17,839 nt of DNA from DASVWH01 sp036389715 (GTDB lineage: Bacteria > Acidobacteriota > Blastocatellia > Pyrinomonadales > Pyrinomonadaceae). Every line of letters begins with the position of its first letter. Positions within the stretch are counted from its first letter, which is position 1. Location: assembly GCA_036389715.1 (NCBI GenBank), contig DASVWH010000039.1:1-17839 (forward strand). The letters run 5' to 3'. The notes under the pieces are model-generated. The model was given only the letters and a program-made list of their open reading frames with translations. It did no database searches and was not told the DNA's origin. Below are positions 1 through 5,049 of this stretch, in pieces. The translations under genes were made by a program, and so were the position numbers.

Positions 1-324
1 GCCGCCCGCGGAGCCTTCCGGCGCGAGCTTGGAATCGGTGATGGTTTCGCGCGCGGCGATGTTGACGACCGCGACGCGCCCGACCAGCTTCTCGGCCGAC
101 TCGAAAGCTCCGGCCGGAATCGTCTCGGCCGAGACCTGCACTTCCATCAACTGTTCGCCGATGATTTTCGTGCCCAGAGGAATGTCTACTTTGGCGACCG
201 CGACCTTCGTGGCGTTGCCGCTGTTGGCCTGTGCGCTCGACAGGTAACGGCTGACGGAAAATGCCGCCAGCAGTCCGAAGACCAGTGCGCCCGTCAGGAC
301 GATCAGAAAGCGTTTGTTACGCAT
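1..324 (-). CDS. cpaB: Flp pilus assembly protein CpaB/RcpC, N-terminal part (runs off window)
   Basis: The reading frame starts at the ATG complementary to 322-324 and is open for 108 codons to the window edge, so the C-terminus is missing. Residues 1-25 are a basic start (MRNKR) followed by a hydrophobic segment, a signal anchor. From about residue 40 the text (VAVAKVDIPLGTKI, VQVSAETIPAGA, LVGRVAVVNI) is the SAF domain typical of CpaB/RcpC. These periplasmic proteins assist the Tad secretin and modify the Flp pilus. A GGAG lies 10 bases before the ATG. It follows cpaA by 47 bases on the same strand and both lie downstream of the pilin genes, as in many tad loci; the secretin and ATPase genes would be expected further left, outside the window. 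The family call is firm; only about a third of the protein is visible. Confidence 0.9.
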   Translation of the reverse strand, partial: MRNKRFLIVLTGALVFGLLAAFSVSRYLSSAQANSGNATKVAVAKVDIPLGTKIIGEQLMEVQVSAETIPAGAFESAEKLVGRVAVVNIAARETITDSKLAPEGSAGG

Positions 325-371
325 GGCTCAATTCTCCGTTTAGAAGCGACTGAAGGCGTCCCCCGCTGCGG

Positions 372-899
372 TTAAGCACGGAAGATGGCTAAAGAGATAA
401 GGCTGCCCAGGGTGATGGCCACCCCGTAAGGAATCGTGTGCCGCCGGTCCGCCGGGACGGCGAAGCGCGGCATCTCCCAACCGGGCAAAAAACCGACGAG
501 TATTTGCAGGACCCTGTGCAGCGTCGTGCGCACCGCGCCCGTGCGGATGATCGAATAGACGGCCAGTGCCCCGCCCGTCAGGACCACGACGACGAAGGTC
601 GGCAGCACGAGCTGTGCGCCCGTCACCGCGCCGATGGCCGCGAAGAGCTTCACGTCGCCCGCGCCCATCGCCCCGACGATGTGCAGCATGAACATCAGGA
701 TGAAGGCGAAGACGCAGCCCGCAACGCTCGTTTGAATCCCGTCGAAGCCGCCGATCACGCCGTTGATAAGCAGGCCGCCGATGAGCGTCGCCAGCACGAA
801 CGCGTTCGGGATGCGGCGATAACGCACGTCGTAATAACCGATGATGATGGCGAGCGGGACGAGCAGCGCCGCGTTGATGATGTTGAGTGAGCCTGTCAC
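372..899 (-). CDS. cpaA: Prepilin peptidase CpaA/TadV (A24 family)
   Basis: This 175-residue inner-membrane aspartic protease would cleave the leader peptide from the Flp pilins encoded just upstream. The two catalytic aspartates of family A24 are visible: Asp24 in YYDVRYRRIPN and Asp82 in the GxGD motif GAMGAGDVK (76-84). Several hydrophobic stretches (about 7-21, 35-50, 60-75, 85-110, 155-172) fit a polytopic protein. The length matches the short CpaA/TadV type, which lacks the N-terminal methylase domain of PilD. The start chosen is a GTG at 899; an AGG lies about ten bases upstream. It follows the second pilin gene by about 140 bases, a gap containing a strong hairpin and a 19-base direct repeat, so its expression may be stepped down relative to the pilins. 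Confidence 0.93.
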   Translation of the reverse strand: MTGSLNIINAALLVPLAIIIGYYDVRYRRIPNAFVLATLIGGLLINGVIGGFDGIQTSVAGCVFAFILMFMLHIVGAMGAGDVKLFAAIGAVTGAQLVLPTFVVVVLTGGALAVYSIIRTGAVRTTLHRVLQILVGFLPGWEMPRFAVPADRRHTIPYGVAITLGSLISLAIFRA

Positions 900-938
900 T
901 GTCAGTACCTGCCGTCTTGATAAAATGGTCTGCTAAAA

Positions 939-976
939 AAAGTGTCTTAACAATCTAAAAGTGTCTTAACAATCTA
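939..976. repeat. Two adjacent copies of a 19-base direct repeat
   Basis: The unit aaagtgtcttaacaatcta occurs twice back to back (939-957 and 958-976) without mismatch. On the minus strand it lies between the pilin hairpin and cpaA and ends in a run of seven T (935-941). It may be a slippage duplication, a pause or termination region, or a binding site; the sequence does not decide between these. Confidence 0.8.
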
Positions 977-984
977 AGGCTGGA

Positions 985-1029
985 TGCGCCCGGCGCAGGC
1001 CAGGTTTGGCTCTGCCTGCACCGGGCGCA
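985..1029 (-). terminator. Strong hairpin after the second pilin gene (attenuator or mRNA-stabilising stem)
   Basis: A 16-base arm (985-1000) pairs with 1014-1029 around a 13-base loop. The single imperfect position is C/A on the plus strand but G-U in minus-strand RNA, so the stem is complete only in the transcript of the pilin genes. No T-tract follows directly; a T7 run comes about 45 bases later. It could therefore terminate partially or protect the 3' end of pilin mRNA while letting less transcript into cpaA. Confidence 0.7.
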
Positions 1030-1040
1030 CATGCACCGCG

Positions 1041-1199
1041 TTAGGGAGCTATCGTATTGCCGAGGTCCGTAATCTTGGTGCTGATCTTGCCGCCCAGCGC
1101 CTGGAAGGCAAAGACTGCGGCCAGCGCGACCAGCGCAGCGGCGACGGCGTACTCGGACAGTTCCAGTCCGGTTTCATCTCTGAGAAATCTCTTAATCAT
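1041..1199 (-). CDS. flp: Flp/Fap-type pilin, second copy (52 aa)
   Basis: The frame from the ATG at 1199 to the TAA at 1041 encodes 52 residues beginning MIKRFLRDETGLELSEYAVA. This is the Flp pilin pattern: short basic leader, the prepilin-peptidase G/xxxxE cleavage motif (Gly11, Glu13, Glu16 and Tyr17 of the GLELSEY run), then a hydrophobic helix (residues 18-36, AVAAALVALAAVFAFQALG). The mature subunit would be only about 41 residues. It is almost identical to the copy just upstream; the two proteins agree from residue 1 to 48 and differ only in the last few residues (TIAP here, SISTK there). The linked peptidase CpaA is the likely processing enzyme. The start is supported by the shared N-terminus of the two copies. 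The gene is too short for default ORF thresholds and easily missed. Confidence 0.93.
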   Translation of the reverse strand: MIKRFLRDETGLELSEYAVAAALVALAAVFAFQALGGKISTKITDLGNTIAP

Positions 1200-1260
1200 C
1201 TCTTGTTACTCCGTGCTCAGGTTGTTGATGTGATGTAACGGGTTTCTACTTGAGAGCGAC

Positions 1261-1293
1261 GGGGCGAAGGGTCCAGGGGAACGCCTTCGCCCC
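1261..1293 (-). terminator. Hairpin between the two pilin genes
   Basis: A perfect 10-base inverted repeat (ggggcgaagg at 1261-1270, ccttcgcccc at 1284-1293) with a 13-base loop starts seven bases after the stop codon of the first pilin gene. No T-run follows, so it is more likely a 3'-end stabiliser or processing site than a full terminator. Confidence 0.65.
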
Positions 1294-1299
1294 TCTGCG

Positions 1300-1461
1300 C
1301 TACTTGGTGGAGATGCTGTTGCCGAGGTCCGTAATCTTGGTGCTGATCTTGCCGCCCAGCGCCTGGAAGGCGAAGACTGCGGCCAGCGCGACCAGCGCGG
1401 CGGCAACCGCGTACTCGGAAAGCTCAAGACCTGTTTCATCGCGAAGGAATCTCTTAATCAT
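1300..1461 (-). CDS. flp: Flp/Fap-type pilin, first copy (53 aa)
   Basis: The frame from the ATG at 1461 to the TAG at 1300 encodes 53 residues: MIKRFLRDETGLELSEYAVA, then a hydrophobic alanine/valine-rich helix and a short polar tail ending NSISTK. The leader, conserved Glu and Tyr, and the single helix identify a Flp major pilin, the structural subunit of the Tad pilus used for adhesion. A clear AAAGGAG ribosome site lies seven bases before the ATG, stronger than that of the second copy, so this may be the more highly translated subunit. The tandem copies share 48 identical N-terminal residues but the DNA differs at many third positions, so the duplication is not very recent or selection holds the protein constant. 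Confidence 0.94.
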   Translation of the reverse strand: MIKRFLRDETGLELSEYAVAAALVALAAVFAFQALGGKISTKITDLGNSISTK

Positions 1462-1512
1462 TTGTTTGCTCCTTTAGAGTGTGGTTGATGGGTTAAGGGT
1501 CAGGCCCGAAGC

Positions 1513-1537
1513 GGCCGCACGCTTGCCCCGTGCGACC
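1513..1537 (-). other. Hairpin upstream of the first pilin gene
   Basis: Arms 1513-1521 and 1529-1537 pair over nine positions with a seven-base loop; the one non-Watson-Crick position is G-U in minus-strand RNA. It lies between the small membrane-protein gene and the first pilin gene and could be a processing point or a 5' stabiliser of pilin mRNA. Confidence 0.5.
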
Positions 1538-1556
1538 GGCCGGACAGAAATTGAAT

Positions 1557-1844
1557 TTAATAGCCGAGGTTAATCATCGAAGCCCTGCCGGAGGCGCTCC
1601 CTGCGCCTTCGCGCTCGGCCCGGCTACCAGCCGCCAGCTTTTCGCCGCCAGTGCGACGGCCGAAGCCATTAATGATGCTGGCCGCCGCGCCGCCGAGCAT
1701 GAGCGCAATCAGCAGCAGGTCGTCCTGCGCGCTGTGTGAAAGCTCTACGGCGCGCGTGCCGACAATCAGGGCGATGGCGAAGAACGGTACGACCAGCACG
1801 ATCCCGACCAGCGATATGAGCATCTTTTTGGTAATGGCTTTCAT
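1557..1844 (-). CDS. Small two-helix membrane protein of unknown function, first gene of the pilin operon
   Basis: The protein has 95 residues. Residues 8-30 (MLISLVGIVLVVPFFAIALIV region) and 41-60 (DDLLLIALMLGGAAASIING) are hydrophobic helices; the remaining tail is basic, Gly/Ala/Ser-rich and probably disordered. I do not recognise a family. Support for it being real: ATG start with GAGGA about ten bases upstream, a sigma-54-type promoter 75-90 bases upstream on the same strand, and same-strand position 95 bases before the first pilin gene. It might be a membrane accessory of pilus assembly, but this is inferred from position only. It is not a pilin: it lacks the Flp leader and the Glu-Tyr motif. 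Confidence 0.7.
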   Translation of the reverse strand: MKAITKKMLISLVGIVLVVPFFAIALIVGTRAVELSHSAQDDLLLIALMLGGAAASIINGFGRRTGGEKLAAGSRAEREGAGSASGRASMINLGY

Positions 1845-1917
1845 GAACTACTTTTCCTCGTCTCCCTGACTTGAAGGTAGCGATGCATCTCTTTGCTTCG
1901 CTGACGAGCAACCTCTT

Positions 1918-1933
1918 TACAAGGCGCGTGCCA
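1918..1933 (-). promoter_or_regulatory. Sigma-54 promoter of the pilin operon
   Basis: The minus strand reads TGGCACG, four bases, TTGT. The consensus is TGGCACG-N4-TTGC, with the GG and GC dinucleotides ten bases apart. Only the last base of the -12 element differs. Transcription would start near 1907 and give a leader of about 60 bases before the gene at 1844. A sigma-54 activator gene is encoded 900 bases away on the same strand. Confidence 0.7.
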
Positions 1934-1998
1934 TGACGTGAAAAGGCGCTGAGAGGCCGATTTTTACTGGTCAAGCCGGATTCGACACGAGGCCGCCC

Positions 1999-2018
1999 TG
2001 TCGCCCCGCGTTGACAAG
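1999..2018. promoter_or_regulatory. Putative enhancer site, proximal copy
   Basis: This 20-base stretch matches 2092-2111 at 18 positions. Its core is an imperfect palindrome with TGTC and GACA ends (18 bases in all). It is centred about 100 bases upstream of the expected start of the sigma-54 promoter, the usual place for an activator site. Confidence 0.5.
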
Positions 2019-2091
2019 ACAAGCCCGCACGGAGAGGTCATGCGCGCAGATTTACGGGCTCGCAATCAGTATTTGTAAGGGCTTAATGCGA

Positions 2092-2111
2092 TGTCGCCCG
2101 GCGTTGACAGG
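2092..2111. promoter_or_regulatory. Putative enhancer site, distal copy
   Basis: Second copy of the TGTC...GACA site in the same orientation, 93 bases (close to nine helical turns) from the first and about 195 bases upstream of the expected transcription start. Both differences from the other copy are single substitutions at the middle and the edge. Confidence 0.5.
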
Positions 2112-2201
2112 CAAAGGCCGCGGTTTCACCCTCCGGCGACGCTCGCCCGCCAGGGAGAGCACGCGACGCCTCTCTGCGCGGGCAACAGCTCCCCGAAAGC
2201 C

Positions 2202-2236
2202 AAAAGGCGACCGGCCCTTTTCGGGGTCGGTCGCCT
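2202..2236 (-). terminator. Rho-independent terminator after the M50 gene
   Basis: On the minus strand an AGGCGACCG arm pairs with CGGTCGCCT, extended inward by further C-G pairs around a GAAA-type loop, and is followed by TTTT. It begins 27 bases after the M50 stop codon and separates the regulator/M50 unit from the pilin operon. Confidence 0.8.
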
Positions 2237-2262
2237 CGCGCTCCAGCCTTCCGTATTTTAAC

Positions 2263-2805
2263 TTAGAGGTGACGCACTGCCTGGCTCGCTATCAGCGTCA
2301 GGCTGAGGATGCTCCCGGCTATCGTGAAGGTCCACTCGACCAGCGCGCTCTTGCGCCGCAGCAGTGCGCGCAGCAGGACCATCCCGCATTTCCAGCCGTC
2401 CTGCTGGTAGAGCGGGAGCAGGTTCGTGGCCGCCAGCAAGAGATTCATCAGGCTGAAGATCGAGCCGGAAGTCAGCGCCGCCGCCAGCAGGTTGACGATG
2501 ATGCCCGCCAGCAGAATCAGGACTTGCTGGCCGAGCGGACGCTGCTGCAAACGCCTCATGTCGAGCCTCACATAAGCTCCGAGCGGCAGCGCGTGCAGCT
2601 CATACTCCGTCCTGCCGAAACGCAACCCGGCGAGCCGCGGCCCCCAGCCTAGACCGAACTCCGAAACGGCCACATGACACGCGCGCGCAGCCGCAAAGTG
2701 GCCGAGCTCGTGTATCAGGAGCGCGACGACGAAAGAAAGGAGGTAAGAGATAAGCACTGGGAGCAAGTCTGCTTTCGGAGAAGTTTGAGGAAGTAAGTGA
2801 ATCAA
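2263..2805 (-). CDS. M50 (site-2-protease-like) membrane metalloprotease, short form
   Basis: The 180-residue protein carries HELGH (32-36) inside a hydrophobic helix, the usual zinc and catalytic motif of family M50, and a second motif NLLPLYQQDG (128-137) whose aspartate would be the third zinc ligand. LAGIIVNLLAAAL (99-111) resembles the conserved GxxxN helix. Helices lie at about 15-33, 93-111, 115-130 and 157-173. There is no PDZ or CBS domain, so it is a minimal core. The only early in-frame start is TTG at 2805; a GTG at codon 17 is the alternative. It lies 48 bases after the sigma-54 activator gene and probably shares its transcript. A role in membrane signalling or in processing a pilus component is possible but is inferred from position alone. 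Confidence 0.8.
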   Translation of the reverse strand: MIHLLPQTSPKADLLPVLISYLLSFVVALLIHELGHFAAARACHVAVSEFGLGWGPRLAGLRFGRTEYELHALPLGAYVRLDMRRLQQRPLGQQVLILLAGIIVNLLAAALTSGSIFSLMNLLLAATNLLPLYQQDGWKCGMVLLRALLRRKSALVEWTFTIAGSILSLTLIASQAVRHL

Positions 2806-2853
2806 CGCCGGGACGGCTTCAACCCCGCCCCGGCATCAACCAGGGAGACGGCA

Positions 2854-4410
2854 TCAATGTCTGTCGGCGCGCAGTTGCAGGCCGGGCTCAGTATCTTCCT
2901 GTAGGAAATCGCTGACATCAATGGCCAGTCGCTTGAGCTTCTTATAGAGCGTCTGCCGCGAGCCGAGCCCGAGCGCATCGGCCGCCCGCGCCACGTTGCA
3001 ATCATGACGCTTGAGCGTTTCCGTAATCACACGCCGCTCGAAGTCTTCGAGCATGTGGTCCAGGTCCGCGACCGTCGCTCCGCCCTGCTGCTGCATGTGC
3101 AGGCGCTCGGGCAGCACGCGCGAGTTGAGATGTTCGAGCCCGATGTAGCCGCCCTCGTCCGCATAGAGCACCAGACGCTCGATCTCCGCGGCCAGCTCGC
3201 GCACATTTCCCGGCCATTGATAGTCCTGTAGAGCGCGGATGGCCTCGGCGCTGATGCCTGCAATCTCGCGGTCGTTGCGGCGCACGTAATGCGTCAAGAA
3301 ATGCGAGATTAGAGTGGCCGTGTCTTCGGGCCGTTCCCGCAGCGGCGGGAGATGGATTGAGAGCGAGGCGACCCTGTAATAGAGGTCTTCACGAAAGCGG
3401 CCTTCCCTGACCTCGCGCCGCAAATCCTTGTGGGTGGCGGCGACGACGCGCACGTTGACCTTGCGCGGGGCGCGCTCGCCGAGCGTGTGAATTTCGCCCT
3501 CCTGGAGAAATCGCAGGAGCTTCGGCTGGAGAGCGGGCGGGAGATCGCCTATCTCGTCGAGAAAGAGCGTCCCGCCTTCGGCCGCGCGAATCATTCCCTC
3601 GTAGTCGGCGTGTGCGCCCGTGAACGCGCCCTTGCGATGGCCAAACAGCATGCTCTCGATCAAATCCGCGGGAGCCGCCGTGCAGTTGAAGGGGATGAAC
3701 TCAGCCAGGCAGCGCCTGCCGAGCCGGTGAATCGCACGCGCGACCAGTTCTTTGCCGGTCCCTGATTCTCCGGTAATCAGGACGGTCGAATCCGAATCTT
3801 TGATGCGCTCGACGGCGCGCGCGACCTCGGCCATCGCGTGGCTGACGGAGACCATCCCGGGAAGAGCAGGGGTCGCCACGCTCGCCAGCGATTGCACTCT
3901 CAGGTCATGCTGCTTATCGCCGCGCAGGGCGACGTGTGCGTGCGCCAGTTGGGCCACGTCGGAAAGCACCCTTAACTCCTTGGCCTGCTTTTCCGTCAGC
4001 GGGCGCACGCAACGCCCGTAGATTGCGGCCCCCTCCCGCTTGAGGCTCGGCGCGGCCATGACCAGGCAGATGTGGTAGTCCCCGGCCTTCATCTCCATCA
4101 CTTCCGTCGTCGAAGAGAGCGCGTTGCCGACAATCGTTTCCGCTTCCTTAATCTCATCTTCTTCGAGCCCCTCGACCCATTTGAGGAGCGGACGCTGCCC
4201 GGTCTTTTGCGTCCAGGTGGCGAGCCCGTAGGTCTGCGCCGTCGCGTCAATCATCAACGTCAGCTTGAGCATTACGTCGTAAAGCAGATCATGACTAATC
4301 ATTGCAGCCTGGCACAGGGCACGGACCATCGAAGCCAGCGGCAGTTGGTAACCTGCCGCAGCCTGATTGCTTGCGGGTTCTAATGGAATCGAATGAAGCG
4401 AGCTTGACAT
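2854..4410 (-). CDS. Sigma-54-dependent transcriptional activator (GAF - AAA+ - Fis HTH)
   Basis: Counting from the ATG at 4410 the protein has 518 residues. Residues 30-165 look like a GAF-type sensor (no receiver domain or phospho-aspartate pocket). The AAA+ domain follows: Walker A GESGTGKE (214-221), the sigma-54-contacting GAFTGA loop (261-266), Walker B GTLFLDEIGDL (280-290), RFREDLYYRV with the arginine finger (338-347), and WPGNVREL (399-406). The C-terminus (472-495, NVARAADALGLGSRQTLYKKL) is a Fis-type helix-turn-helix. The frame is open 55 codons further upstream, but the GAGGGGAAGG ribosome site directly before 4410 and the unconserved text above it favour this start. It should remodel sigma-54 polymerase; the sigma-54-like promoter before the pilin operon is the obvious target. 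The input signal is unknown. Confidence 0.93.
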   Translation of the reverse strand: MSSSLHSIPLEPASNQAAAGYQLPLASMVRALCQAAMISHDLLYDVMLKLTLMIDATAQTYGLATWTQKTGQRPLLKWVEGLEEDEIKEAETIVGNALSSTTEVMEMKAGDYHICLVMAAPSLKREGAAIYGRCVRPLTEKQAKELRVLSDVAQLAHAHVALRGDKQHDLRVQSLASVATPALPGMVSVSHAMAEVARAVERIKDSDSTVLITGESGTGKELVARAIHRLGRRCLAEFIPFNCTAAPADLIESMLFGHRKGAFTGAHADYEGMIRAAEGGTLFLDEIGDLPPALQPKLLRFLQEGEIHTLGERAPRKVNVRVVAATHKDLRREVREGRFREDLYYRVASLSIHLPPLRERPEDTATLISHFLTHYVRRNDREIAGISAEAIRALQDYQWPGNVRELAAEIERLVLYADEGGYIGLEHLNSRVLPERLHMQQQGGATVADLDHMLEDFERRVITETLKRHDCNVARAADALGLGSRQTLYKKLKRLAIDVSDFLQEDTEPGLQLRADRH

Positions 4411-4588
4411 TAACCTTCCCCTCGAAATCACACAGGTAATTAAGGACGAGCGCTTTGGTTTGAAACTAGAGCGCGCGCCGCCTTGAGATTGGCTTCTGGG
4501 GCAAGGTTCTCCGACAGCGAGATGAATTACCGGGAAAGTCTCTGCCGGGGGTCGAACCACAATGAGGTGATTCAACCAGATGAATAAC

Positions 4589-4617
4589 AGTCTAGGGAGA
4601 AGTCAGGGCGGTGTCAA
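4589..4617 (-). promoter_or_regulatory. Sigma-70-type promoter of the activator gene
   Basis: On the minus strand TTGACA (4612-4617) and TAGACT (4589-4594) are 17 bases apart. The leader to the ATG at 4410 would be about 170 bases. The -35 lies in gTGTTGACAc, which resembles half of the enhancer-like sites (GCGTTGACA), so self-regulation is possible. Confidence 0.5.
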
Positions 4618-4757
4618 CACAATTTAACAATCTGCGCTCAAGCCCGTGTTTTGGGCGCAAAATGCACGGCAACCTCTCAATTTTGCACCTTGCGCCGCGC
4701 GACTCTACCAAGCAGGAGGATAAAAACCCGGCAGTCGTCCGAAGGCCCGGGCCCTGG

Positions 4758-4793
4758 TTTCGCACATCGTTTCACACATCGTTTCGCACATTA
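4758..4793. repeat. Three tandem 12-base repeats
   Basis: Units tttcgcacatcg, tttcacacatcg and tttcgcacatta follow one another directly. They lie about 155-190 bases upstream of the promoter at 4948. They could be iterated regulator sites or a minor slippage repeat. Confidence 0.65.
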
Positions 4794-4947
4794 ATTCGGC
4801 ATGGCTTCTATCAACAGACTGAACTCCGGCGCGCCCTCTGTTCCGGCCCGCGGGCAGACTGGAAACCGCGGCTCTTTCGTGCTTTTAAGTCTCTAGCTCT
4901 CCAGATTGAGCAGCAAATAATCGTTTCCTGGTCAGAGAAACTACTTA

Positions 4948-4976
4948 TTGACAAGGATTATGTTTGGTGGTATATA
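4948..4976 (+). promoter_or_regulatory. Sigma-70-type promoter of the secreted-protein gene
   Basis: TTGACA (4948-4953), 17 bases, TATATA (4971-4976). The -35 is perfect; the start would be near 4983, leaving a leader of about 65 bases to the ATG at 5050. Confidence 0.6.
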
Positions 4977-5049
4977 CCCCGCCCGTCTACTGGCTGCCTA
5001 ACTTCTTAGCCTTCCCCCGAATAATGTCTCTCTGAAGAGTTATGAAATT

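Larger units (their letters stand above)
4618..5049. other. Intergenic region between divergent genes
   Basis: No convincing gene lies here. An open frame on the plus strand (4611-5009) has no ribosome site, no recognisable domain and no hydrophobic pattern. The stretch holds a nine-pair hairpin (4633-4641 with 4651-4659, one G-U), a three-copy tandem repeat (4758-4793) and a promoter (4948-4976). It is locally more AT-rich than the flanking genes, especially after 4900. Confidence 0.5.

Noticed and set aside
1669..2022. Minus-strand open frame of 117 codons overlapping the small membrane-protein gene
   Set aside because: It crosses the sigma-54 promoter, is Arg-rich without a pattern, and conflicts with the frame that has a ribosome site and membrane helices.
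2010..2106. TTGACA hexamers at 2011-2016 and 2104-2109 as sigma-70 -35 boxes on the plus strand
   Set aside because: No acceptable -10 hexamer lies 16-18 bases downstream and no plus-strand gene follows; the shared flanks fit a binding site better.
4411..4575. N-terminal extension of the sigma-54 activator by 55 codons
   Set aside because: A strong GAGGGGAAGG precedes the internal ATG at 4410, the extension has no family resemblance and it lies in the probable leader.
4611..5009. Plus-strand open frame of 132 codons in the divergent gap
   Set aside because: No ribosome site, no domain or export pattern, and it runs across the promoter elements of both flanking genes.
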